A stretch of 64,000 nucleotides of DNA from Deroplatys truncata (Eukaryota; Arthropoda; Insecta; Mantodea; Mantidae), in contig CM060990.1 of assembly GCA_030765065.1 (NCBI GenBank), positions 456,652,321 to 456,716,320 on the forward strand. The letters run 5' to 3'. This document shows positions 11,671-23,529 of this stretch, one piece after another (the first letter of the stretch is position 1; each line of letters starts with the position of its first letter). A model generated the notes under the pieces. It saw nothing but the letters and a program-made list of their open reading frames with translations, was not told the DNA's origin and made no database searches. The translations under genes and the position numbers were made by a program.

Positions 11671-12043
11671 TGTTTTTGTTGTTTTTTGTGACCACAATAT
11701 TATATAAAATACATTGTACATACAAATTAGTAATAGAGTAACAAAGGTTATTGCTAGAACATATATAGAATATTACATAGGTAATTAACAGCATGACAAA
11801 TCATTAAGGAATGCAAAGTAAAGTATTACAGTTTAAATTTATTTATACATAAAAATATCTTTAAAATAACAGAAAGCATTACGAAAGAACTTTGAATTAT
11901 TCAGAGCTGTAGTGAATTCTAAAATTCTGTGTTTCTTTCTAGAAGTACTGTATGTAGTGCATTCTGTTAGGAGTGTTCTACAAGAGCTGCATACTGGCGG
12001 TTCATCTTTGGACATCACATAGGAGTGAGTTATAGTGCATTTA

Positions 12044-12413
12044 GTTTAAGTTGGAACATGGAAAGTAGAATGAGATAGCATTTCAATTCACAAGACAGTT
12101 GGCAGTCCTTAATTCCCTAACCTCAAAACCTTTACTATTCAAACGTACTATTTAAAATCTGGGTTTGGTTGAAACATGGAATTTAAAACAGAACAACCAA
12201 ACACCCGCTTGTAACAATACGAAAACCAGCGAAGCAAGGATGACTGAAGTCATCAGCATATTTTCCATATTTCACTGCCAAAAGTGCAACTGGCAACAAC
12301 ACCACGGCTGATACCGAGAGACTAGACAGTGAAGGGGACTGTGGCAGGGTTTCTCAACACTCGGACCGCCATTAGCGCACCCCCTCCTAGACCCGTCAGG
12401 TTTCAACTTAAAC
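12044..12413. mobile_element. MITE of about 370 bp inserted in the LINE C-terminal region
   Basis: The LINE reading GHTKL..THSYVMS is interrupted between about 12413 and 12044. The interrupting segment begins GTTTAAGTTGGAAC and ends GTTTCAACTTAAAC, a 14-bp terminal inverted repeat with one or two mismatches. Its right part contains CAGGGTTTCTCAACACTCGG, reminiscent of hAT-type termini, but it codes for nothing. The exact target duplication could not be fixed. Confidence 0.6.
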
Positions 12414-12544
12414 CTTACATACTGTAGTTTGGTGTGTCCAATTCTTAATATTGTCAATAAAACTTGATCTGTTCTTTGTAGCTTATACATAGATGGCATG
12501 CATTCATACAAAAGCCCACTGCCGTTTCCATTGTAGTATGTGGT

Positions 12545-13118
12545 CCAAAGCTTCTTAATCTTCTTATTTATGAATGGCAGTAAATCTCTGCGAGGGGTAT
12601 GGATATTTTGGATTGAGGAGTGTTGTATGCTTTGCTTTGCTGCAAGGTCTGCCAGTTCATTACCAGTTAAGTCACAATGTGGAGATATCCATGAAATGAT
12701 AACTTATTTTCCCTTTATTTTCAATGAATTGATCAGGATTCGAATGTCCTGTATTGGTACATCTGTTGTCCATGGATCACTAATTGCTTGTATGGAACTG
12801 AGGCAGTCAGAAAAAATAGTGAAATGTGGGTCTTCCATGTTTTCAATGTACAGCATTGCCTGATTGATTGAGTACAGTTCACATGTAAAACTGGAAAATA
12901 AATTAGGTAGTTTAAATGACAACTTTATCTCTGAACACTACTGCACATCCGCTCCCTTCACTAGTTTTGGATCCATCTGTGTATATTTGTACGTAATTGG
13001 TGTACTTAAGCCTAATTTCATTGTATGTACATTTAAATTCCGCTTGATTAGTTTCTCCTTTGGTGTGCTGCAGTAGATCTAATTTTATTACAGGTTTTAA
13101 TAGTGACCAGAGTGGCAA
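12545..13118 (-). pseudogene. RNase H domain of the LINE remnant
   Basis: Three frames together cover a retroelement RNase H. The first acidic motif is YTDGSK followed by SGCAVVF. Then come CELYSINQAMLYIE and FSDCLSSIQAI (second and third acidic positions retained as E and D). The last is ISWISPHCDLTGNELADLAAK, in which the HxxxxGNExAD signature is intact. The domain lies between the RT thumb region and the C-terminal RIGHT motif, as in I-group LINEs. Frameshifts near 12920 and 12710 rule out activity. Confidence 0.8.
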
Positions 13119-15185
13119 TCTATTAATAACCCGTTGTTTCCTCTGAGGGGATAGTAAAATTAAGCTCTTTACAGTCTTTGATTACCCTTATACGTTGTGG
13201 GATCTGATTGGCTCTGCTTTCAGGATATTTATCAAAATATTTACTGGAAAATAGGCAACTAAATGAAGGCGGGCTTCTGTTTGCTGCTACTTTAATTGCA
13301 TAAAGTAGAGTTAACGGTTTCTTTCTGAAGTTTAGGGATATTTCATGTATTTCAAATTGCAGTTTCTTAATCGGACTGATATGGAATGCTCCAGTTGCTA
13401 TTCTTAATGCAGAACTTTGGATAGTATCTAACATTTTAAGTGCAGCTGGAGATGCAGAATTTTCCATAATCCTCCATAATCCATTTAATCCCCTCCATTG
13501 TCCATAATCCAAGTTAGCTTGAATCGTAGTCTTGTATGTTTGCATCACTACTGAATAGTCTGCAACCGAGTTGTTAGATGACAGAGCCTTCATAACATTA
13601 AGTCCCTGTACACAGTTGTTTCTTAATTTTTAAGATGAGGAAGCCATGTTAATTTAGTATCAAATGTGAGAATACCTTAAGTTGTTTTTAAATTTTTAGT
13701 TTCTCTCCGTCAAGGTATATATCAGGTAAGAAATCTGAGAAATTTGCCTTTTCTAAATTTGATGCACTTAGATTTTTATTTTGAGGGTTTAAAACCTGTT
13801 TCTGGAGCCATTTTTCTGTTATGTCTATAGCAGCTTGCATTAATTTATTATTTAGTGATAGGTCACTTCCTCTGCAAAGCAATGTCAGTTCATCTGCAAA
13901 TAAACTTCCTTTTACTGGGATGTTGTCCAAGATGTCATTAATTACCATTAGAAACAGAGTTACACTCAATACAGCTCCTTCAGGGATTCCATTTTCTGTT
14001 GTTACTGTATTAGAAAGGATACCATTTGTTCGGACATTTATAGTTTTTGCTGTAAAAATTATGAATGAAAGCTGGCATATTTCCTTTAATATTGTTAGCC
14101 ATAAGTATCTGTATTGATTGTATTTTCCAAATAGTTTCATAAGCTTTTTCTATATCAGGACTGACAACATTTCGATTTTGAGAGTTAATAAAAGCTTCCC
14201 ATACTTAGATTCCAACAGGATGGAAATTATCTAGGGTGGAACGGAAAAGACGAAATCCACTTTGCATCTTGAAGAAGAAACCCTAATTCTCTATGGTCCA
14301 TCCTAAGCGGTCATTTACAATTCTTTCCATTAATTTACATAAAGTGCAAGGCAAGGAAATTGGCCGATAACTTTGAGGATTAGTATTGTCTTTGCCAGGT
14401 TTAGGTATGGGGATGATTTTGGCTCTCGCCATTGGTGTGGGAATACCTTGTAGATCCAAATGTGATTATATATGTGCAGAAGATAGTTCAAAACTCTTGC
14501 AGGCAGATGTTTCAGTATTTCATATGTGATGTTATTAGGTCCTGAGCTGTGACTTCTACCTCTACTTAACGCTCTTGCTAGTTCTTCTATACTTAAAAGT
14601 TTATTAATATCTTAGTCGGCGTGTTCATTGAATATGACGTTTAGATAAAACTTTTTCTGCATTTTTATTTTATTTTTATGAAATCATTTGTATAGTTTGC
14701 ACTGTTTGAAGATTCTGAAAAAGTGTTGGCCGGTAGTTTAATTTCCATATGGTAATTAATTCCTAGGATTTTCCGAATTCGGTTCCAAGCTTTATATGAG
14801 GTTGAGTGGTAATTTAAGGTGGAAACAAAATCTAGCCATGAAGCTCGCTTGCTCCGTTTCATCTGTCTCCTGACCGCAGCTCTAAGTTTCAAGAAATCAA
14901 TTCTATTTTCTTGGGTGGGATGTCTTTTATACTGATTGGACGCAACATTTTTATTCTTAATTGCAATCTTACAGGAAGCATTCCACTAAGACACACTTTT
15001 CCTCTGTGTGCTTGGATTGTTCTTTGGAATGTTGATATACACCTTCACAAGGGAATATGTGAGGGGAAGGGAGGGTACTAATGTGTGGAGGTGAGAAAAG
15101 GGAATACCTTTGTTTGTATTCTGCTTAGGGATGAATTCCAAGGGAAATGGCAGATGCTTTATAGATGAGTCCTCCTTTTCTCCTT

Positions 15186-15186
<1 letters not shown>

Positions 15187-15225
<39 letters not shown>

Positions 15226-15240
15226 GTAGAAGAAGAAGAA
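15187..15240. repeat. (TAA)n microsatellite followed by GAA repeats
   Basis: About 13 TAA units at 15187-15225 run into AGAAGAAGAA at 15228-15240. Confidence 0.95.
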
Positions 15241-16802
15241 TAAATAATTTTACATGTGAAAATAATTCATTTTAGGACACTAATTTGCGACACAATTTTC
15301 ATTGAAAACGCGTAGTAAATAGAACACCTTTCACCAACTTCCCTTGTTTGGATATGTATAAAATCGGGTAGGCATGTAAAAGTATTATTGTGATATTCTG
15401 TGATGAATGAAATATATAGATATTTATTCTAGTATTAGTTGGCTTAGGACGTGTAGTATTATTCCCGCCTGCTCACACCTAAAAAAGGAATGCTTATCTG
15501 ATGGTAATTAACAAGTTATCAAATATTAATTAGCATCCAAAATAACAAATATCCACAATTCTTATCCCAATGATTGTAAAATTATATCACTTGAAAGCCC
15601 TCGAAAGGATGCATAAGTGTCTTAAATTCTATGAATATTAATCAATAAAGAGTTACGCAGGGAAATCTGCAACATTTCGGTTGAAAAATATCAGTGTACT
15701 TTGTCAGATCTTTTGTTATACCCATAGCATGGGGCAATAAAATGTTACTTGCTTTATTTTGTATTGCGAGGGGGTTAGACGTCTTCCTAAGGATAGGAGC
15801 GTCCCTCAACGAATTTTGATGACTACCGTTAAGATTTAAAGTTTGAAGGGAGAACCAATAAAGTTAAAATCCAGTGGCTAGAACCAATGAGAAGAAAGAA
15901 ATACTTGAGTTTGTGTAAGAAAATCCGGTTTACCGCGATCTTATTTAAACTAGTTTCTGGGAAGGAAACCGGTAGTTCGGTGGAAACACTTGTATGGTGA
16001 ACCTGTATCACTTAATATTAAAAATGGACGCTATATAATTTACGCAAAGCGCTCTAGACAAAGCCGAGGCGTATTAAGTATAAACGCATTATTAATTAAA
16101 GAAGAGAGTGTATCATACTTATTTTATGGTAGTAAACCACAGTACAAATTAATTTCACGCATATAGAAATAAACGCGAATCGTGCGAAGCAGTTAGTGTT
16201 GCGATAAAATGAGCGCGGGTCTCATGAACGGTAATAGAGCACATATCTCAGAAAACAATTAGCCGGAGCAAAATTAAAGGATTATTTTTCTGAAATAATA
16301 TCTAAATTTGTAGAAAAGGGAAACTTGCAGAGCTTCTAGTGACGAGAAGTGCTGACACGAAAGTATACCTGAGAACCCTGAGGGAAACCAACTTCCCATC
16401 CCTTCACCACACCAAATGAATCCCGTCACACCCTTTCAGAGAACACAAACAACTCGTCCAAGATTGCCCCTGAGAAGACAACGCCCTCCTAGCCAACAAC
16501 TTGACGAGGATGACGTTTCCAAGAATTTTTTTTCACTAAATACATTCAGCCATTGTTCCATAAAATTACTGCATTTTTCTTTGTATAATTTTTGGACAAA
16601 TGTTCCACCAATTCTAATATGGAAGTAAAAAAGCATCAAAATTTAATGTAATGCAAATTTATTAGATTAAAGGTTATTCCTTCAGCAGAAAAGTAATTAA
16701 ATACTTTATTGCAAAATTGTTTAATAGTATACTCATACATGTCAACTATAAACCCCGGAAATGAAAAGTACTTGCAACTTTGCAAGTTGCTTTAAGAGTA
16801 TG
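15241..16802. other. Unassigned AT-rich DNA
   Basis: Only short open frames without recognisable domains are present, including 15829-16011 minus and the mutually overlapping 16416-16628 plus and 16436-16639 minus. Confidence 0.4.
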
Positions 16803-16955
16803 ATATCTCGAGTTGCTCAAGGGGTAGAAGCGTCAACACAGAAAACTGAAAATTCATGGTTGGAATCCCGGCCATCGTATTAAAATTTTAAAGTCTGATT
16901 CAACCTTCTGGTGTCTTACGTACACACGCCTAGTGTGAAAGAGTAAGCAGCAAAT
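16803..16955 (+). repeat. tRNA-derived SINE (family B), copy 1
   Basis: An A-box-like GTTGCTCAAGGGGTAGAAG (about 16812) and a B-box-like GGTTGGAATCCCGG (about 16858) lie at tRNA-like spacing. The tail ATTCAACCTTCTGGTGTCTTACGT and then CTAGTGTGAAAGAGTAA matches the tail of the copy at 50.24 kb, which shows the two belong to one family. The head is mutated and is not a functional tRNA. Confidence 0.6.
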
Positions 16956-17439
16956 ATTTCTGTATCACTTTGGAATTTTCGTTTATACCGATGGAAAAGT
17001 TAGCAGATATTAATCTGGATCAGCGAATTGAAGAACTCCATATATTTCATAGATTTGTATAAAAACGCTATGAAACGCAGAGACGTTTGACAACTGTGTA
17101 TTCCCTTGCATATGGATAAGAAAATAACACTTTGAGTACAAGATCATGTCCGTTGAGTATAATGCGCGCTGTTTTTCCAATGTAGTGGCGAGATTGTTTT
17201 GTATTAGGTGAGCTTTGTTAGTAGTATTTTACATCCCAAGACCATTCGTTCGTGTACTTTCTGTGAAGTGTTTAATGGGGGCAACTGAAACCGAAACATA
17301 CTTATACCGGATAGATATATTGTATTTTGAACTTCCTGCAGCTTATTTGTATCTGTGCAACATTTAATAATTAAAACTGATTAGGAACAGAAACGAATAC
17401 ATACATATGTTTTTCTGATGGTGGAAGCTACACAAGAAG

Positions 17440-18475
17440 GTACACTCGCTTCCATTTATGCCGTCACTGCAGCTTCTGGGGGCATTCTACTGGCCTTCAC
17501 AGGTGGTGTATGTATAGCAAGGAGGAGGTGTTTGTATCTGTTTACCTTTACGCGCATGCAGTGTTATCCTGTTTTACGTGCACAATTCTAGATTATTCAC
17601 ATATGAATACATTACTTTGACCAATAGCTTTACTCGTCATCACTTATAATAACTCGATTTAAATGTATAACTAAATAAAAACCTGGTCTCTCCGGAAAAA
17701 ATAGTTTTAATGGCAACATAATGTAAAACTGAAATATACTATACTTTTTACTTTCAAAGAGAACACATTAAGTAGACATTATTTTAATAATCTGTCCAAT
17801 ATCTGATTTAGCCGCTTAGACACTGAATCACATAGGGCTGGAAGAACTCTGGCGCTAAATGCAAATGTTCCCACATTTCATGACTGTTCCCAGAGGACGA
17901 CGAGTGATTCAGTGCCTGGGAGGCTAAATCAGGCATTGGAGAAGAATAGAGATAGGAACACATTGTTGAAATAATGTCTGGTAAACCTGTCCTCTTTGAA
18001 AGTAAAAAGTATAATTTACTTCAGTTTTACACTATATGTCATTAAAAATACTTTTTCGTGAAGAAGTTGTACAAAAACAGTGTTTTATTTAGTTGTATGT
18101 TTCGATTGGACAGATGATTGCAACAATGCCTAGTGAATGCGTCCTCTTTGAGAGTAAAAAGTATAATATATTTTAATTTTGTTACGTTTTCATTAAAACA
18201 TTTTTCGTGGATATATAGTGCAAAACAGTGTTTTATTTAATTGTATATATATTTAAATGTTGTTATTAAAGTGCTAATAAGTAAAGCTGTTGCTTAAAGT
18301 TATATATTCATATATGAATTATCTAGAACTGTGGCAAAATAGGACGCCATTGCATGCGCGTAAAGGTAAACAGATACACACACCTCCTCCTTGCTATAAA
18401 TACATACGCCACCTGTGAAGACCAGTAGAATGCCTCCCAAAGCTACAGTGACAACATAAATAGAAGCGAGTGTAC
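17440..18475. repeat. Foldback of about 1 kb
   Basis: The outer arm from 17440 (GTACACTCGCTTCCATTTATG) to about 17615 pairs with the sequence from 18475 back to about 18300. The middle arm 17640-17790 (AACTAAATAAAA..CTTTTTACTTTCAAAGAG) pairs with about 17990-18110. The inner arm GATTTAGCC..CACTGAATCA (17803-17830) pairs with 17905-17932. The right side has an extra direct duplicate of the middle arm (18145-18250). The outer arms share a 25-residue open frame (IY.VT.A.GGILL.FTGGVCI) on opposite strands. Downstream of it they differ by a 4-bp indel. Confidence 0.75.
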
Positions 18476-18520
18476 ATTTTCGCGTATAGACGCTGTATTT
18501 ATGTAAGACTACATTCAGTG

Positions 18521-20164
18521 ATTGCATTGAAATAAATATCGGCGGCTGATTCAGCCACTACAACCATTTAATTCTAACAGTACTATCATTATAAGTTCAG
18601 TACTAGAAAGAAATGGTTTCATACGTACTACTGTTAATTCTAGGTTGCTAAAAGTTCAAATGGAGTCGCCGATTGTAACTTATTGTAGTAGAGCCGTGCA
18701 ATGCTAATATTTTTCTGTGAATATTTGCAATATCCTCGGCTTACGATACAACTTATTTCATAAGAGATTTGGTAAAAATAGGCTGAATCTCATATTACTT
18801 TGCTTCTGGTGAAAACGGGAGAAAACTGTAGCCACGTTTTTGGTTGAAATGAGAGAGTTGGCCAGTCACTAGTGTACGTGACAAGGATACAGCTCCCTTT
18901 TGTTCAGTTCAGAGTCAACCTAAGGTGGGGAAACAATTGTTGGCACCATGTGTTTACATATTTGTATTTACGCGTTTGTTTGAATTTTTCTTTCTGGTTA
19001 AACATTAAAAGGTTTGAAAATTAATTACTACGCTCCAACCATTAGTTTGTCAGGTGCAGGCAAGTTGCAGCCCTCAAGCAATATTTCGTTAAGCGCCTAG
19101 TTATGATGTGTATCATTGTGTTATAAACCTGCAACCTCCACATGTGGGGTGGGAAGCTAAACCAATCGACAGCTATTTTGGACTTGTATAATTTAAAATC
19201 TGTGATTTTCCTGGCGTGATGTTAGTTCAGAAGGACGATATGGTTAATATAATTAATTCATAACACAACAAATTGGAGAATAAGGCTGATTAAATGGACA
19301 GTTAAGAAAAAGAATGCCCCGGCTAATGATGGGCAAACACTGTGAACAAGAGGAAAAAGCGTAGATGCCCATGACTTAAGTGGTGATTCTATTATTATAT
19401 ACTGAGTAGAATACTGTACAAGTAGTATATTTTCTGAGCGGCAAATCATGTTAGCTTGTGTTAGAGCTTCATCACGTCAGTATGCAATACCACATTTGAC
19501 AATAAATGTGCACGTACCACTATGGGCAAGCTATAAGGAATTAAACAAATTCTCTTCTACAGCTTTCTTCACAAACTAATGTATTTTACATTTAATACAA
19601 AATTTTCCGCACTAGAACATTGCAGCGTGCCATAAAGCAGCTTATCTCGTATTATCTTCCAGCCGAAGGCCAGGCAGGTCGGTCGTAGGTAAGTCATAGT
19701 TAATGGCATTTGCACCAAAAGATTTTGATGGATTGCAGTTTACGGAAGCCAACTATAGGCCCCTTTCCCAATGCGGACTAGCTATAAACACGTCAAGTTC
19801 ATTCTAGTTGCTTGGATGCAACACCATATTTGTAGACAAAACATATCGAATTACATTGTTTAGCAAATGTTCTCCAGATCTTCGGAATATCATTGCTCAC
19901 GTTCAACGGAAGCACAGAAGGTGGGATGCCTTACGCCAGCTGAGAAGATGGCATTCAACGCCAAAGGAGCAAAACGATAATTTGTGTGATTGATGATACA
20001 ATTCTAGAATTGATTCACGAGAAGCGTCGAGAATTATTGGAGTCATTCACTGAGTTGTTTTATGGCCTTTACTCATCGCTGCTACATCACCACGCAGAAA
20101 TCCTACGGGAATACTAATGTCCTTTTGGACATGGTTTGCAAAACCCCTTGTCCTCAATTGTCAC
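18521..20164. other. Unassigned stretch
   Basis: No element or gene that I recognise. The open frame at 19808-19993 plus has no clear domain and starts at a non-ATG codon. Confidence 0.4.
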
Positions 20165-20424
20165 CAGGCATAGGGGTTTTTAAGCATTAAAGCCAGAACG
20201 AAATGAAATAACATTGAACTGTTACTGGACTTTAGGCAGGGACGTTGAAGGTAACAAACCAACCCCATCCCTCGTACAGTCTGTTAGTGTTTGCAGACAG
20301 CGTTCACCAGACCGGCTTTCCCTGCCTGTCAGTCACCTTGGCCGCTGTTATTTAATTCTTTGTATTGGTATATGGTTTGAATGCGGACAACTTGAGATCA
20401 ACTGTTTAAGAAATCCTATGTCTG
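20165..20424 (+). mobile_element. Small TIR element (family E), copy 1
   Basis: The ends CAGGCATAGG (20165) and CCTATGTCTG (20424) are inverted. The interior, GCATTAAAGCCAG..CGAA, TGAACTGTTACTGGACT and TCTTTGTATTGG, matches copy 2 at 44338-44592. Its left part also matches the inverted copy 3 at 47470-47600. The length of 260 bp and absence of coding are typical of a MITE. The superfamily is unknown, though the CAGG terminus would suit hAT. Confidence 0.65.
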
Positions 20425-20935
20425 GTCACAATAATCATGTGTGGACATAGAAGAGCTCATATATCAAAACATAGGCGTATTTTAATGAAATATTTTCCAA
20501 AATCCTTCACATTAACTCAATTTCAAGTGTTTGTGACATACCTAAAACCTTGTTTTGCATTATTACATGTATTTTGCTTAGACTTTATCGTCAATTTAGT
20601 ATTACTGTAAACTAAAAGGCAGATATTTTGATAACCTATTTCTCTTTCCCTAGCAACACGCGGTGACTGTAATTCTAGCATACAGACGGGAATGAAGTTG
20701 TTTCCTTCGTTATATGCATACATCAAGGTTTATCATGGGCACATACAACACAGCAAATAATGTATCTGCTTTTATGTAAAGTTTGGAGGTGAAGCAAAGG
20801 TTTTCAAGCCTTTTGCTCCTTTTGAGAAGTACTTTAATAATTTAGAAATGAATGCACACTCCTCCATTCTGTTCCATAATGTAGAGGTTAACACAGGCTC
20901 AAAGTTTTTGTTTGTTTGTTTGCTTGTTGTTGTCG

Positions 20936-20985
<50 letters not shown>

Positions 20986-21521
20986 ATACATAGTTGGAAG
21001 AAAGTAAGGGTACTCGACGTAAATTTCAAAATTTATATTCCTTATATTGATTTTTCTGAAAATTTTGCTGTTTGTATGAATATTAAATTTCATTCCAATC
21101 TGATAAATACTTTGCGAGCTACAAATTATTTCCTAAATTTTATGATGTAAATATATCGCATAATCAAAACCTTCCACGCGCCTTGGAGGTTGAGATAATT
21201 TATTGCCACTTTTAATTTGGAGCTTTCAAGCATATACTTCAGTAAATTTTATGAGTGAATTATGATAATTATTTTAATATGTTAACAATTTTAATCTCTA
21301 AAACTAATACCTACTTTTTTCATAAAAATATTTTTTGAAAATCTCTTATTAGCATCAGCATGTATTTTGTCCCCTAGATACTACAATGGATATTTCTGCA
21401 CATTATGGGAAATTTTAGTTGTATTTAAACTAAAACGGGACATTTTGAATGTGTGAAAATGAAGTTTTGAGAAAATTGATATTTTATAAAATATTATGCT
21501 GGGAAATAGTGGATTGATACT
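20425..21521. other. Unassigned AT-rich DNA with a poly(T) tract
   Basis: A run of 41 T residues at 20940-20980 is the only distinct feature and could be the tail of an old retrocopy on the minus strand. The open frames across it are artefacts of the homopolymer. Confidence 0.5.
20940..20980. repeat. Poly(T) tract of 41 bases
   Basis: An uninterrupted T run. No obvious retro-inserted sequence is recognisable on either side. Confidence 0.95.
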
Positions 21522-23095
21522 TTACATATCAGAACCCTCGTGATTTACAGTTCTGTGTGCTTTTACTTCACTTTGTGTCCGTCTTCTGTACTTTTGTGCC
21601 CTTTTCGCCACCTGCAGATCATTTCCTGTTTGTAGCAGTAGACATGCTCCTCTCTTAGAGTCAAGTCGTATCACGGGTCTGACTATCCTCCAAGCAGCCG
21701 TTGAACATCCCTCACCCCTTACCACAGGTCTTACCTCCTGAGAAGCTGAACAATCCATATGAAGAGCAGAAACACCATTAATTAATGCCTCAATTTCTAG
21801 CCGCTTCTTAGAAATAAAAACGTCTTTGGGACAGCTTTTCCAAATGAGTGAGTGAATGTTATGTCCCTCTGCAAGCACAGCGTGGCAGTAGTTCTAGCAA
21901 CTAGTCTCAGACATATGGGAACAATTCTTCTAACCGTACTAGCATCGAAATAAACAGACATCTTTGAATGGCTTGCAGATTCTCACCACGAGCTATGCTT
22001 CTATTATAGAAACACCGAGAGTCTGATCCTGTGGGGTAATTCTGATATCTAGCTTCTGATCTGTTGTTCTGTAATTGTAAAGTGTAGCATATATAGTGTT
22101 ATTCATGACAGTAATGTCTGGCAGATGCTTCTGGATGTTCCAGTGTGTAGAGCTTGTCAGTCTTTTAATAGTTTCTAACTTTAGGTACTATCCATCTAGT
22201 GTCAGTAGTATCTTTATTTAGCTGGAGTAAAACTGTAGTAATCCTTTTAGTTATGTGATTGACACATTCTTCCTTCACTATTTCCACATCGCCACCATAC
22301 ACCGCCACTACATTTAGGTGTTGGTGAGTGCTTGCGTCTCCATCAGACAGTACAGTTGTATATCTCATTCCACACTTTTATACTGACCGCCCCCACATAA
22401 TGTCAACAAAATGAACCTTCGTGGATCCTGAAGCACCGTTATAATTTCACTGCACTCACCACCTTTGTTGTGGTCTTCTGCCAGAACCATATATTCTGGG
22501 GTAACAGGATTCATTTAATCGGCCAGGGAGACACAGTAATGAAAACAAAAAAATTACAGAACCTCATAATCAATAACTAGTCATGTCAAAATATCTGTCA
22601 CCTGACAAGTGCAATACAGTGAAGTGTGGCTTCGCTTACGCCAGGTGCCACCATAAAACACAATGCAATACCGATAACATCTACATTCATAAACGGAATC
22701 AATTTTTTCATGTGCTTTGCGAACCATTATTCTAGACTCACTTAGCAGCTTGTCTTTTAAAATAATGGCCTCTGATGCCAGATCATTCATGTTTTTTTTG
22801 TAAATGTACTGGAATCCATGTAATACATTGACATATACATGCACAATTTCTGTATATACCTGTGGCCAATCCCCAATGCTTGAACGTTTATTCTATTAGC
22901 ATTCAAAGGTGGCCCTACAGTCTTCTGCTAAACTTTAGCTCGAGGGCTGGTATATGCCTGTCCAGAACATTGGCCGCTTGAACTACAAACAACATGCAAC
23001 TTTCTTGCAAATACCTGTTGTTTTATGCTTCAACATTCAGGCTATCGGAATTACAATCTGGAAATTTCAGATTTTTTAAAAGTTCCTGGAATGTA
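21522..23095 (-). pseudogene. Mutator-like (MULE) transposase remnant
   Basis: The minus strand gives an ordered set of pieces seen in animal Mutator-like transposases. These are LKFPDCNSDSLNVE (a zinc-binding start with one Cys lost, about 23060), LNANRI..ALGIGHRYI (about 22890) and FYGGTWRKRSHTSL (22641-22680). Then come NYNGASG (about 22440, shifted frame), RYTTVLSDGDASTHQHLN with KEECVNHITKR (about 22365-22250) and finally GHNIHSLIWKSCPK (about 21865-21825). The DGTW motif, which holds the first catalytic aspartate, reads GGTW. The DGD motif is intact. Frameshifts and stops divide the frame into at least four blocks. The element ends were not identified. The Mutator assignment rests on recalled family motifs (the YDGTWMKRGHSS and SDGDSK..KEEC..H pattern). 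Confidence 0.75.
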
Positions 23096-23529
23096 CTGGT
23101 ATGAATCAGCAAATAGCTTGATTGGCTCTGCTCATTTAGCATCTGAGGGAGATGCCCAGACAGTTTCTTTTCAGATCTTGTATGACTTTCATTGGGAGTT
23201 TATAATCTGTCCCGTAACATTATATATGTTGTATTTGCTCCTTATATTATTATTTTAAAAAATGTAATACCTTTAAATTCCAATTCATTTACATGGCCAC
23301 TTTTGCTCCACTGTTCCGCAGACATCTAATGTTGTTTTCTAAAATGCGAAGTAATTTCATATTAGATACAGAAACATTTGTTTTATTCTAGTTATATTAT
23401 GAGTTGAATAAATGAATGAATGAATGAAAATATCAGATTAAATATCTCCAAAATAAAATACAATGAATTACACAATTTTCGTATCAGAGTTACAGTAAAC
23501 TAAAACCTAAATGTTGCTATATTCAAAAC

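Larger units (their letters stand above)
11671..15060 (-). pseudogene. 5'-truncated LINE with reverse transcriptase and RNase H (Jockey/I group)
   Basis: The minus strand reads in order. First is a connector with AVRRQMKRSKRASW (about 14850). Next are RT motifs including PIPKPGKDN and SYRPISLP (about 14370-14410), a QSGFR..STLDN stretch (about 14230) and GIPEGAVLSVTLF (about 13990). The catalytic box follows as FADEL instead of FADDL (about 13900), then a thumb region with LDYGQW and LYAIKVAANRSPP (about 13500 to 13300). RNase H appears as IYTDGSK (about 12970), SDCLSS (about 12800) and WISPHCDLTGNELAD (about 12690). The tail has LRIGHTKL and a DEPPVCSSC zinc-like end (about 12020). Several stops and frameshifts separate these pieces. 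A T-rich run at 11671-11688 would be the poly(A) tail. The endonuclease and ORF1 are absent. The copy is dead, and its RNase H favours an I-type clade over a plain Jockey. Confidence 0.85.

Noticed and set aside
20772-21150. Open frames crossing the poly(T) run
   Set aside because: Long Lys or Phe runs are produced by the homopolymer. The frames have no other content.
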